Of a stretch of 64,000 nucleotides of DNA, positions 44,748 through 56,082 are shown piece after piece (the stretch's first letter is position 1; every line of letters starts with the position of its first letter). The translations under genes were made by a program, and so were the position numbers. The DNA is from Spinacia oleracea (Eukaryota > Streptophyta > Magnoliopsida > Caryophyllales > Amaranthaceae). Under the pieces are notes generated by a model. That model did not search any database. It worked only from the letters and a program-made list of their open reading frames with translations, and was not told the origin of the DNA. Where the stretch lies: assembly GCF_020520425.1 (NCBI RefSeq), contig NC_079492.1, positions 104,691,157-104,755,156 on the forward strand, given 5' to 3'.

Positions 44748-46505
44748 ATGCAACCCCCTTTCTCTCTCTCCCACACGCCTTCTCCACTGACATCACCTCT
44801 CCTTTCACCTATAAAAACCTCCACCATGGTTCTCACAAGCAACAACACTGATCTCACATCCCTCAAACGAAAGAGAAACCCTTCATCTCCAGTTCCCATG
44901 GATACCTCACCCATTCAATCGCCAATTCCTCTTCGATCCCACAATCCAATGCTCGCAATCACTCAGGAGGAACAAACCGACACTGACATCGAAATGAAAT
45001 CCCCAATCTCAAACCCTAGATCCTCCACAAGAAAATCCAAAAAACGACGAGTGGAAGCTTCTGGTGAAAACATCGAGGAAACAGAGGAGAATGCTCAAAC
45101 TCAGGGGGAAGCAAAAGGGTCCAAGAAACTCACTGCAAAGGAAAACAACCTGGTCGAGGGGTTCGCAATCAACTCAACATGGTGTGAAGCCACGAAATTT
45201 AAAGAGTTGATGGAAATCCTTGAACAACAAAAATGGGTAAGTCTGTTGAGTACCTATGCCAAATCCCCCTTAATTCCTGAAGCTATGAAAGAATTCTGCA
45301 AGAACTTTGCATGTGTTGATAATGTATGTTCAAGTAAAGTGAATGGAACTCGCATCGAATTTGATGCCTCTTATCTGGAACAGCTGTTTGGTACACCCAA
45401 TAGGGGTTTTGATATGTGGCTCAAAGGTCAAATCACAGTGACCATAGATAATGTAGATGAGAAAGATATAGTTGGTTCCATTGGAGGAGATTCTAAAGTA
45501 TCCACCTCCACCTCACACAACTGCTTTTCACCTCTTCAAAAATTACTGTTTAATATTGTGTGGAGAGGTGTAGTTCCTCGAACTCAGAAAAGGAACATAG
45601 CAAGTCTGTTTGATGCATGTCTCATGTATTGTCTTGAAAGGAAAATTCCCATAAACTTTCCTGCAATCATGATCAAACACTTATCCACCTGTATCCCCAA
45701 ATTCAAAATTCCATACTCCTCCCTTCTTACAGAAATCTTCAAAAGCTTCTCAGTTGACCTTAGCCCATACTTTGTGATTCCCTTAAAATCCACCCAAATC
45801 CTTCAACTTGAAATGCTCCATCTATTAAATCTTAAAGTGGTTCAGGGTAAAGTCATTAGGGATGGAAAGGAAGAGAAACAAGATGAGGAAGATCAGGAAG
45901 GAACTGTAGTTAAAGAAGAAGTGGAGGAGGAGGAGGAACTCGAACAAATAGAGGTCCCTTTATCTCGAGGGAACAGGAAGAGTGTAGGAAAAAGAAAGAG
46001 CTTGAGGGTGGCAATGAAGGAGAACAAGAAAAGAGGGCCTGTCTTCATGGAAATAAATGAGGAAGGGGATGTCAAGGAGATGCCCATAGAGGAGGATGCT
46101 GTTCCACTGAATCAAGAGGAACTGCCTGAAACTGTTGGGCCAAGAAAAAGGACACCCAGATCCTCCAAAAAGTCCAAAGCTCGTCGTGTTCCATCTGAAC
46201 AGGAACATGTTCAAGATCATGGGGGTGCCTGGAACACAAAGGATGATCAGATATTGGAGCTGAAGGCAACAGTTGCTCGTCTGGTGGAACTACAGGAGGG
46301 AACAGATCACAGGATTAGCTCAATGCAGGCCCACATAGGTGCATTGGTTACAAGTGTCAAGACTCTCCAAAACAATCTTCACCACTACTCAGAACAAGCC
46401 AATGCAACTCGTGCCACAATCCTCACCAAGATCAACAATCTGGAATCTTTTGAGGAGACTGTGATAGAAGAAACTGCTGGTTCTGGTTCCCCATCCCAAG
46501 CCTAA
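44748..46505 (+). CDS. Extra SIRE ORF after pol (basic, coiled-coil, plant-transposon-protein-like)
   Basis: 585 residues; a second Met with a better context (ACCATGG) is at 44826. N-terminus is Ser/Pro-rich with basic clusters (KRKR, RKSKKRRVE) that could be nuclear signals. A globular part (about 130-365) with FCKNFACVDN, FDASYLEQLFGTP and NIASLFDACLMYC resembles the 'putative plant transposon protein' domain found in many plant transposon ORFs. An acidic/basic linker (about 370-495) precedes a C-terminal coiled coil (about 500-570). In SIRE elements an ORF here has been called envelope-like, but I see no signal peptide or transmembrane segment. Function unknown. Confidence 0.75.
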   Translation: MQPPFSLSHTPSPLTSPLLSPIKTSTMVLTSNNTDLTSLKRKRNPSSPVPMDTSPIQSPIPLRSHNPMLAITQEEQTDTDIEMKSPISNPRSSTRKSKKRRVEASGENIEETEENAQTQGEAKGSKKLTAKENNLVEGFAINSTWCEATKFKELMEILEQQKWVSLLSTYAKSPLIPEAMKEFCKNFACVDNVCSSKVNGTRIEFDASYLEQLFGTPNRGFDMWLKGQITVTIDNVDEKDIVGSIGGDSKVSTSTSHNCFSPLQKLLFNIVWRGVVPRTQKRNIASLFDACLMYCLERKIPINFPAIMIKHLSTCIPKFKIPYSSLLTEIFKSFSVDLSPYFVIPLKSTQILQLEMLHLLNLKVVQGKVIRDGKEEKQDEEDQEGTVVKEEVEEEEELEQIEVPLSRGNRKSVGKRKSLRVAMKENKKRGPVFMEINEEGDVKEMPIEEDAVPLNQEELPETVGPRKRTPRSSKKSKARRVPSEQEHVQDHGGAWNTKDDQILELKATVARLVELQEGTDHRISSMQAHIGALVTSVKTLQNNLHHYSEQANATRATILTKINNLESFEETVIEETAGSGSPSQA

Positions 46506-47022
46506 ATCACCCTATCCCATGTTTCTTTTATCTTTTGCCATGGAACAATCTTTTTAATTTGCTTTCGGTTTGTATAATTTTCAAACTTGGGTATTTGTTC
46601 CATCTTATTTTGACTTGCTTGGTTACACATATCTGTGCTTTCTAGTTTTGATCATTACTGCTTGCTTTCAATTTATTGTATGAGTTGGTTTAATACTTTG
46701 AGGCTAGCTTAACTTGCCAAACGTTGATCGTGGGGCACTGTGTTTGGAATGGCTATATTTCGTGCTATGCTTTTTGTTGATGTCAACAGGGGGAAGTCAA
46801 GGGTGCAAACTTCCAAGGCACACTCAATCCCAGTTCCTGCATCAATCTCTCTGAATCTCTCTGTAAGTTTATCTTTCTTTCTTTCTTTCTTCTCTTTAAT
46901 CTTTCTCTTTTGTTTTTCAATTTTTATGTTCTGTTTCACAATAGTCTGTATAAGTTCCTGTTTGTACTTACTCTCTTTGTAAAAAGTTTGCAAGTGTTGT
47001 CATCACCAAAAAGGGGGAATAT
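46506..47022 (+). other. SIRE 3' noncoding region and polypurine tract
   Basis: 516 bp with a TTTC-rich pyrimidine tract (about 46868-46900). It ends in AAAAAGGGGGAATAT (47008-47022), the purine primer beside the 3' LTR. Confidence 0.75.
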
Positions 47023-48320
47023 TGTTGTTCCTAAGTTTTGGTTGATGACACACACATATTGCAAACTTCCTGATTATGGTTGCTAAATGACTTTGAACAG
47101 GTAAATGCCCAAGTTTCTATTAGGATAGGAACTTGAATAAGCTGGTGAAGTTCCTGATGTACACTTGGAACAGTCACTGGAGTTCCAGAGCTGGAAGTTG
47201 TATTTGTTCCAGTTTGAAGTCACAAGAGGAGCAACACAGTTACATATCAAGAGTTCCGAATATCCACAAGAACTATTACAGACTCATGGCAACGAGTTCC
47301 TATTTAAACATAAGAGGAACTCATTATTGTTCCTGAGCTGGAACAAGTGAAGCTTCAAAGTTGAATGCCTCACCAAAGGAAAGACATATATGTCTAGGTA
47401 GTTTATCTTGCTTAGACTATATGTAATATATTAATATGCTAAGTAGTATATAAGGAACTAGAGGAACTTGGATTACTCGTGTGTTTTTGTCAAAAATATC
47501 AAGCAACACAGTTTTAAGGAAAATACTTTTAAATAAAATATCTTTTCCTATTTAATAAGAATAAGATTTTCATCACATTCTGTTACTTAAATAAAAACAG
47601 TTTTTATCTTCCTAAAACTTCTCCTATTTATTTTGACAAAATAAATAAACATTTTTCAGTGATTGACATAGTCTTAAACACGTCCAGCAGTTGAGGAAGT
47701 TGTGTGGGAAGTGGTCTCCCCTTGTTCCTCAAGTCTAGGGACGTGAAAATCAAAGTGTCAGTTGTTGGCAGTTGAGTTTTTGAAGGGAACAAACCCTAAG
47801 GACAAAACTCTATATAAGGCCAAGAAGTTTTCTGAATAAAACACACAAACTTTCTAAGAGTTCTTGCTTTCCTAAAAACGCATTGTCAAAGATTTTTCTA
47901 AAAACAGTTTGTGTCCTAGTTAATCCTAAGTTCCTAAGTGACATATATACACAAAAGCATCATTAATATCTAGAGTTATCCAAACACGAATTGTATTTGG
48001 TATTAGTAAGGATAGAGTTATCTTGTTGAGACTTAGAGTTTAAGTCTGAGAGAGAGAAGTGAAAGAGCTGTAATCAGAGTAGATTACTGTGAGGAACACA
48101 AGTTTGAGAGGAACTTGTGTTGGAGAGATTATTGTAATCGAGGCATTACTATAATAAAAGAATTCTCTTCTTGATTAGTGTCAAGAAGTTTTCACAATTG
48201 TTGTTATTGTCTTCTCTATTCTCAGTTCCTTGATTGTTTCTTAAGTTCCGCAAGAAACTTTATCAAAGTTCTAATTACAATTCACCCCCCCCTCTTGTGC
48301 GTGTTCCTACTGGAATAACA
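47023..48320 (+). repeat. SIRE 3' LTR
   Basis: 1298 bp; differs from the 5' LTR by A for G in CTTCAAAG, T for A in GAATAAAAC, and three fewer Cs near the end. Confidence 0.93.
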
Positions 48321-48686
48321 ATTTTGCTGCAAAATTGCAAAAATATAGTGGAGAAGATTTAACGGATTCCTTCCAAACCATTTCTTCTGGACCTTAAACA
48401 TCAATTTTAACGGGCACCATAATAGGACAAATTCAGCACCGATATACTGTGACAACTAGGGTGCTACTGCTAGATATAGCAGATTGTTAACTCCCAGGCT
48501 GCTTCAACATCCAAACCCCTCAGCTTTGGGAAATTTTTGATTTTGAAATTTTAATTAACTATTAAAATTTTTTTGTTTAATGAAAATAAAAATTTTGATT
48601 ACAGTAATGAACCGAGTGCCCCATTTTAAGAAATGGCGCAGGGCCCATTATCGTGGCGTAATTATAGCCCCGGCACTGCGGTACTA

Positions 48687-48744
48687 TATGGAATAATACA
48701 GACAACACTATTCTGTCTCTTACCCCTCCTGTTTATTCACAATA
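48687..48744 (+). repeat. Copia-3 left LTR, second part
   Basis: 58 bp that complete the LTR begun at 37154, matching 54951-55008. The following CATTATCAGCATC would be the primer-binding region. Confidence 0.85.
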
Positions 48745-49425
48745 CATTATCAGCATCAAACCCTAGTCGACTGAGCGAACGAGAAGAGAACAGAGAAAAC
48801 TACCGTAAGATACTGCCGCAATTTCAATCTGTTCTTTAAAGTCCATATAATTCGTATTAATTATTCTTCGCAAGTTGAAGTATTTACTGATATGCGTTAT
48901 GTGTAAAGTGATTGATTCGTATTAATTTTCTACCTTTCTCGAGACAATTACAAAATCTGCGATATTAGTAATATGTGATATCAAATCATGAATTCATATT
49001 GCAGCTTGGATATTGGTTTTGGTTAATCCATTTTTTTTTTCTCTGAATGCATGTGACAGCATATTGAATGTGATCGACTACATATTATTGTCGTAGAAAC
49101 ATATGTGATTGCCACTGCCTTCCCTCCAACATTACTTAATTCATATGAAAAACTGTACATATGTGATCTGTTTTTTATTTATTTTAAATTTCATATTAAT
49201 GTTCTACCTTTTTGTTGGATTTAATTTCATATGAAAAACTGTACATATGTTCTATATCTGTTTTTTATTTCTTTGTTTGTTTCTACGATAATACATATGT
49301 GTCATGCTATAGTATATGTAAATTGATATTAAGAATATTAGGTTTCCGAATTATATTTTTGCAATCACTACCTTAAATAATTTATACGTATGAGTTCTTT
49401 TGAACAACGGTATGGAATTGCATTA

Positions 49426-49427
<2 letters not shown>
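48745..49427 (+). other. Copia-3 leader
   Basis: AT-rich leader with no gene; a direct repeat CATATGAAAAACTGTACATATG occurs near 49142 and 49231. Confidence 0.5.

Positions 49428-49520
<93 letters not shown>
49428..49520. repeat. (TA)n microsatellite
   Basis: About 93 bp of TA with one CA interruption, immediately left of a Stowaway MITE. Confidence 0.95.
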
Positions 49521-49852
49521 CTCCCCCCCTCCGTCCCGGAATACTTGACCTGTTTTCCTTATCAGGCCGTCCCTTAATACTTGACCTGTTTCTAAAAATG
49601 GAAATATTCTAACAATATTATATTATTTCTCACTCCACCCCTATTAACCCACCTACCCCATACTCCACACAAAAAATAATTAAAAATTCAACCCCTACTC
49701 TCCCCCAACTGCACCTCTTAACCCACCTCCCACTAACTACATTAAAATAATACCCCACTATCAACTACTACCTATTAAATTAAATAAGTCAATTCAAGTC
49801 CCTTAAACTCTGTGCCGGTCAAACCGGATCGAGTATTCCGGGACGGAGAAAG
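49521..49852. mobile_element. Stowaway-type MITE in Copia-3 leader
   Basis: CTCCCCCCCTCCGTCCCGGA on the left and, reversed, CTTTCTCCGTCCCGGAATAC on the right. TA on both sides (49519-49520, 49853-49854). 332 bp, noncoding. Confidence 0.85.
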
Positions 49853-49903
49853 TATGTATATTATCTAAGTCCTAATTTGCAATATTCAATTGTAGTGTGA
49901 ACT

Positions 49904-50908
49904 ATGTCGAACCTTACAAAACTCGAATTTGCGACCCTTGATATTACTGGAAATAACTATTTATCTTGGGTGTTAGATGCTGAAATTCACCTAGATGCAA
50001 AAGACCTTGGTGATACAATCAAAGAAAGAAATAAAGCAACAAGTCAAAACAAAGCTAAAACTATGATATTTCTTCGCCAGCACCTCCATGAGGGCCGTAC
50101 ATGACTATAAAAGATCCACAAGTCCTTTGGAGTAATCTAAAGGAAAGATATGACCACCAAAAAACTGTGATATTACCTAAAGCTCGTTATGACTGGTTAC
50201 ATTTAAGACTACTAGACTTTAAGTCTGTAAGTGAATATAACTCAGCTATGTTCAGAATTACTTCACAATTGAAATTATGTGGAGAGAAAATCACTGATGC
50301 ATAAATGATAGAGAAAACATACTCTACCTTTCACGCAAATAACATTATCCTGCATACACAATACCGTGAAAAGGGATTTAAGAAATATTCTGAACTTATA
50401 TCTTGTCTCCTTGTGGCTGAGCAAAATAACGAGCCATTGATCGATGAAAAATCATGAATCACGTCCAACTGGTTCTACCCCATTCCCTGAAGCGAATGTG
50501 ACATCCCATAATGGGAAAGAAAAATATCATGCCAACAATAGTGGTCGAGGACGTGGTCAAGGACGTGGACGTGGATATGGATATGGTCGAGGCCGAGGCC
50601 GATGTGGTTCTTTCAAAAACTCGTATCCCCACCAGAAGTGGGACAATAAAGATGGTAACAAACAAGAGAAAGATAAAAGCGAGAATGTGACCAATGTATG
50701 TTATCGATGTGGAGGAAAAGGTCATTGGTCTCGTACATGTCGTACACCAAAACACCTGGTTGAGCTCTATCAACAATCATTAAAGCAAAAGGGAAAGAAA
50801 GTAGAAACAAATCTTGTGTATGAAGATGGCGAAGGTGACTTTGATTGTGGCGATACAAATCACCAGGAAGTTGCTGATTTCCTCATTACCCCTGAAGGGA
50901 ATAATTAA
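49904..50908 (+). pseudogene. Copia-3 gag, decayed
   Basis: Starts MSNLTKLEFATLDITGNNYL, a well-known plant copia gag start. The frame is lost near 50090-50104 (stop TGA), resumes in another frame (VLWSNLKERYDHQK...SQLKLCGEKITD), meets a stop at 50302-50304, and shifts again before MKNHESRPTG. A Gly/Arg-rich tract and the CCHC knuckle CYRCGGKGHWSRTC (about 50697-50738) close the gag. It ends at 50908. Not functional. Confidence 0.85.
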
Positions 50909-51013
50909 TCATTAGAGTCGTTTATGGTCATTTAAGAATAAAACTTTGTTTTCTTGGATTCATGTTATTTTATGTTTGATTTTATTTGTTTGAACTATGA
51001 TTTTGTGTGGCAT

Positions 51014-51137
<124 letters not shown>

Positions 51138-51179
51138 AATTATTCTTATATATTATTGTTATTTCATTTATTTGAAGAA

Positions 51180-54100
51180 CATGAATACCCCTCAAGTTCA
51201 GTTAGCAATGAATGGTGAAGATCTATGCTTAGCAGATAGTGGAACTACTCATACCATACTGAAAAGCAAGAGATATTTATCTCATTTGACAATGAAAGAA
51301 ACTAGTGTGAGTACTATATCAGGTAGTACAAAGATAATTGAAGGCTCCGGAAGAGCAAATATATTATTGCATATGGGAACGAAATTTGAAATCATTGATG
51401 CATTATATTCTCCCAAGTCTCAAAGAAATTTATTGAGCTTTAAAGATATTCGACATAATGGATATCACGTTGAGACAATAAGTGAAGGAAATTTTGAATA
51501 CCTTCACATCACAGGTATTACCTAAGGCACTAAGCATATTTTGGAGAAATTACCTGCATTCTCCACTGGTTTGTACTACTCTAAAATCAATACAATTGAA
51601 ACATATGCTACAGTAAACCAGAAGTTTACTGATAATTTCACTGTTTGGCATGACCGGTTGGGCCACCCCGGTTCAATAATGATGCGAAAAATAATTAAAA
51701 ATTCATGTGGGCATTCACTGAAGAACCAGAAGATTCTTGCTAATGATTTCTCATGTGCTGCTTGCTCACAAGGCAAGTTGATAGTACGACCTTCATCAGG
51801 CAAAATAAATTTTGAATCTATCAATTTTCTGGAATGTATACAAGGAGATATTTGTGAGCCAATTCACCCATCGTGTGGAACATTTAGATATTTTATGATT
51901 TTAATTGATGCATCTAGTAATGGTCACATGTATCCTTGTTATCAACTCGCAACCTGACATTTGCGAGACTACTTGCTCAGTTGATTAGATTACGAGCACA
52001 TTTTCCGGATTTCCCTATGAAGGGAATTCGTCTTGATAATGCTGGTGAATTCACTTCTCAAGCCTTTGATGATTATTGCATGTCCATTGGGCTAAGTGTT
52101 GAACATCCTGTAGCACATGTTCATACACAAAATGGTCTAGCTGAATCATTAATCAAACGTCTCCAGTTGTTTGCCAGACCATTACTTATGAAGTCCAAAC
52201 TCCCAATCTATGCTTGGGGACATGCTATATTACGTGCAGCAGCATTAATTCGCATCAGACCAACGAGTAATCAAAAGTTCTCCCCATCACAATTGGTTTT
52301 TGGTCAGGAACCAAATATTTCCCATCTGAAAATCTTTGGATGTGCTGTATATGTACCAATTGCTCCACCACAACGTTCTAAGATGGGCCCTCAAAGGAGG
52401 TTAGGAGTATATGTTGGATTTAAATCCCCATCAATAATTAAATATCTATAGCCATCAACAGGGGATCTATTTAAGGCTCGATTTGCAGACTGTCATTTTA
52501 ATGAGTCAGTATTCCCAACATTAGGGGGAGAAAATAAACAGCTGGAGAAGGAAATCAGTTGGAATGAATTATCAGTGTCTCATCTTGATCCTTGTACTAA
52601 ACAATGTGAATTAGAAGTACAAAAGATAATTCATTTACAAAGCTTAGCAAATCAATTGCCAAACGCATTTACTAACCCAAATAGAGTGACCAAGTCACAT
52701 ATCCAGCTGTAAATGCTCCAATTAAAATTGATGTCCCAGCAGGACAATATCAAACTGCTAGTGAGTCTACAGCACGCCTGAAGCGTGGTAGACCTATTGA
52801 TTCCAAAGATAAGAATCCTCGTAAAAGAAAAGGAGCGACGATTGATAATGGCCAGAACGAGGAAACAAAGAATTTTGAAGAATCTCTAGAAGAGACTTTA
52901 GACATGACGAATGAAGAAATTCAGGTACCTGATAATGAAGAGATCTCAACTAATTGTGTCATGTCTGGAATAAAATGGAACCGAAATAAAATCGACGTCG
53001 ATGAAATTTTTGCATGCACTGTAGCAGTTGATGTTATGATGAAAATGAGGATCAAGAACCAAAGTCTATTGAAGAGTATACACAAAGTGATAATTGGCCA
53101 AAATGGAAGAAAGAAATTGAGGCAGAATTAAAATCTCTTGCAAAGAGAGAAGTATTTGGACCAGTAGTCCGTACACCTAAAGGTGTAAAACCAGCGGGAC
53201 ATAAATGGGTCTTTGTGCGAAAGAAGAATGAAGATGGAGAAATTGTGCGATACAAGGCACGTTTAGTTGCACAAGGATTCTCACAAAGACCTTGAATCGA
53301 TTATGAAGAAACATACTCTCCTGTGGTGGACGCAACTACTTTCAGATTCCTTATCAGTCTGGCAATTAGAGAAGGACTTGATTTATGTTTAATGGATGTA
53401 GTCACGGCCTACTTATATGGGCCACTGGACAATGACATTTATATGAAAGTCCCAGAAGGATATAAACTGCTAGAAGCAGCAAATTCTAGTTCTCGAGAAC
53501 ATTACTGCATAAAATTAAATAGATCTCTTTATGGATTGAAACAATCAGGGCGTATTTGGTATAATCGCCTAAGTGAGTACTTGTTAAAGAAAGGATATAA
53601 GAATGACCTCATCATTCCATGCATTTTTATAAAGAGATTTGGAGCAGGATTCGTAATAATTGCAGTGTATGTTGATGATTTAAACACGGTTGGGACTCCT
53701 GAAGAGATATCACATACAGTGGAATATTTGAAGAAAGAATTTGAGATGAAAGATCTTGGAAAGACAAAATTTTGCTTAGGGCTACAAATTGAGCACCTAA
53801 AGAATGGAATCCTTGTGCATAAAACAACATACACAGAAAAGGTACTGAAAAGATTCTCTTTGGATCAAGCACATCTGCTGAGTAGCCCAATGGTTGTAAG
53901 ATCACTAGATGTGGATAAAGACTCATTTCGCCCTCGAGAAAACGATGACAAAATCATTGGTCTTGAAGTACCATACTTAAGTGCAATAGGGCATTGATGT
54001 ACCTTGCTAGTCATACGAGACCCGACATATCATTTACAGTAAATTTGTTAGCAAGGTTTAGCTTATGTCCAACTCGAAGGCATTGGAATGGGATAAAACA

Positions 54101-54690
54101 TGTACTTCGTTACCTCAAAGGAACGAAAGATATGGGATTATTCTTTTCTAACCAGACCAAAGAAAACTTAATTGGTTTTGCAGATGCAGGTTATTTGTCT
54201 GATCCCCATAATCCTCGATCACAAACATGATATGTTTTCACATGTGGTGGTACTGCCATTTCTTTGGCGTTCCATGAAGCAAACTATTGCAGCCACTTCT
54301 TCTAACCATGCAGAAATTTTAGCTATCCATGAAGCTAGTCGTGAATGTGTATGGTTAAGGTCTGTAATTCAACATATACGAGAAGATTGTGGCATATCCA
54401 CAGGGAAAGAAGCTCCAACGGTTATGTATGAGGATAATGCAACATGCATTGCACATCTCAAGGATGGATATATCAAAGGTGATAGAACAAAGCACATTTT
54501 ACCAAAATTCTTCTTCACCCATGACCTGCAGAAGAATGGTGATGTACAGGTTCTGCAGATTCGTTCAAGTGAAAATTTAGCAGACCTATTTACCAAGGCG
54601 CTTCTAGCTGCTACTTTCAAGAAATTAGTTTACAAGATTGGATTGCATCGTCTCAAAGACCTCAAGTTATGTAATCATGAGGGGGAGTAG
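51180..54690 (+). pseudogene. Copia-3 pol, decayed
   Basis: Protease (CLADSGTTHTIL) near 51228, integrase zinc region (WHDRLGHPGS...CAACSQGK) 51645-51775, integrase core (DNAGEF, NGLAES) 52035-52150, reverse transcriptase (KWVFVRKKNEDGE; the usual QMDVVTAYLYG reads LMDVVTAYLYG; YVDDLNTVG) 53200-53700, RNase H (FADAGYLSD, SSNHAEILAIHEA, YEDNATCI, LADLFTKAL) 54160-54600. At least five frame changes and several in-frame stops (for example TAA at 51523, TGA at 53293) rule out a product. Confidence 0.88.
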
Positions 54691-54842
54691 ATGCGCGCTG
54701 CACTCTTTTTCCCTTAACCATGGTTTTTCCCACTGGGTTTTCCTGGTAAGGTTTATAACGAGGCAGCATCGTTCGCGCATTAGGAAATATTTTATTTTAA
54801 GAGAGAAATTTTATTTTTGTATAATGGACATCCAAGGGAGAG
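54691..54842 (+). other. Copia-3 3' noncoding and polypurine tract
   Basis: Short tail after RNase H ending in AAGGGAGAG next to the LTR. Confidence 0.7.
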
Positions 54843-55008
54843 TGTTATGAAATATAATATGGATGTCAATTATACCCCCATCAATGTTTCCGGAATATTC
54901 TAGGGTTCAGTAAAACCCTAACTATTGTATCCTATATATACCCGGTACTATATGGAATAATACAGACAACACTATTCTCTCTCTTACTCCTCCTGTTTAT
55001 TCACAACA
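54843..55008 (+). repeat. Copia-3 right LTR
   Basis: 166 bp, TGTTATGAAATATAA...TTCACAACA. Intact, and used to reconstruct the split left LTR. Confidence 0.88.
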
Positions 55009-55319
55009 AAAAACAGAAGATGATATAGTAGGATTTAGCAAATTGGAGATTTTGGGGGTTTTCTCTGCTTTTTAGAGTCATGGGCTTACTATTCTAGAAA
55101 ACCAAATAAACCAAAATGGAGGAAAAGCCGGAAAAAAAGGGAAGTGAGATTCTATCCCCTGACCTTCGGTTTAGGAATGGCAATGGATCGGACTCGGGAT
55201 GGATGTAGTAAAATCCATATCCGATCCATTTAAAATTCGGACTCCAAAATTGCATCCATATCCAACCATTTACAATTCGGACTCTAAATTAAATTGCATC
55301 CATATCACTAGAGGAAAAA

Positions 55320-55655
55320 AGCTCAAGTGCGGGGTTTTACATGTGCAGCACATGGCATGCCCGCACTTGATGTTTCTCAAGTGCTGCCAATTTGAAAAAT
55401 GAGCCCGCACTTGACTAATTTGGTGCTGCCAATTTTAGAATATGAGCCCGCACTTGACAAACTTGGTGCTGCCAATTTTGAAAATGAGCCCGCACTTGAC
55501 ATATTTGGTGCTGCCAAATTTGAAAATGAGCCAGCACTTGGCATAGAAATGGGCAGCACAAGCATAAAAATGAGCCACACTTGATATATAAATGAGCCGC
55601 ACTTGGCCTATAAATGAGCCGCACTTGGCTTATAAATGAGCTGCACTTGATCAAG
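55320..55655. repeat. CACTA left subterminal repeats
   Basis: About four ~57-bp units of GAGCCCGCACTTGAC...TTGGTGCTGCCAATTTTG and then several ~25-bp units ATGAGCCGCACTTGGC. The same words appear inverted/direct at 60553-60710. Confidence 0.85.
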
Positions 55656-56082
55656 ATTTGTTATATAACCGATTTCCCTGCTACATATATTATACAATTG
55701 GACCACGCCACTGATTAACCTCCATACATCACATAAAAAGTATCCAATTATATAGATAATTAAATTAAATAGTATATAATTGTAACTCTAAAAGTAGATT
55801 ACATTTCAATCATATGAAAAACTAGCATCCATAATCTAAGATTCATTACAAGAAAATATCAAAGATAATCACTAGTAATGAAGTTTGTCAACTTGTCTCG
55901 AACTTCATTTATCCCCCACGGTGGTGAAAGGCTGCTCCCCCGGATTGTTGAATACCTTAACAGAATCGACCATCAAAGAAAATATAAATACTTTAGTTAT
56001 ATTATAAATAGTGTATCGCATAATAAAATAAGACTTAATTTGCTCCTAACAATGAAATAATGAACCGTATAATAACAAAAAT

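Larger units (their letters stand above)
38000..48320 (+). mobile_element. SIRE-type Copia retrotransposon with extra ORF
   Basis: 10.3 kb with LTRs 38000-39300 and 47023-48320, a perfect 5-bp TSD ATTTT (37995-37999 and 48321-48325), the PBS at 39303 and a purine tract AAAAAGGGGGAAT before the right LTR. LTRs differ by two substitutions and a C-run length (11 vs 8), so the insertion is very young. The order gag, pol, then an additional ORF after pol, with ~1.3-kb LTRs, fits the SIRE/Maximus lineage. Pol is shifted out of frame from gag and has one internal frameshift. Confidence 0.92.
37262..48678. mobile_element. hAT-B: hAT-like element inside the Copia-3 LTR
   Basis: Ends CAGGGCCGGTTTTGGGG and, reversed, CAGTGCCGGGGCTATAA, flanked by a perfect 8-bp duplication CGGTACTA (37254-37261 and 48679-48686). 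Without the SIRE insertion it is about 1.09 kb. No transposase. Removing it restores a 166-bp LTR identical in length to the right LTR of Copia-3. Confidence 0.88.

Noticed and set aside
44748-46505. Calling the extra SIRE ORF an envelope gene
   Set aside because: No signal peptide, transmembrane helix or glycoprotein features visible; position alone is not enough.
49400-49612. Ile-Tyr repeat ORFs over the TA microsatellites (also 50997-51525)
   Set aside because: Translation of (TA)n; the only real coding there is the downstream Copia-3 protease remnant.
55199-55654. Small ORFs in the CACTA subterminal region
   Set aside because: Composed of the GAGCCCGCACTTG repeat on both strands; no coding support.
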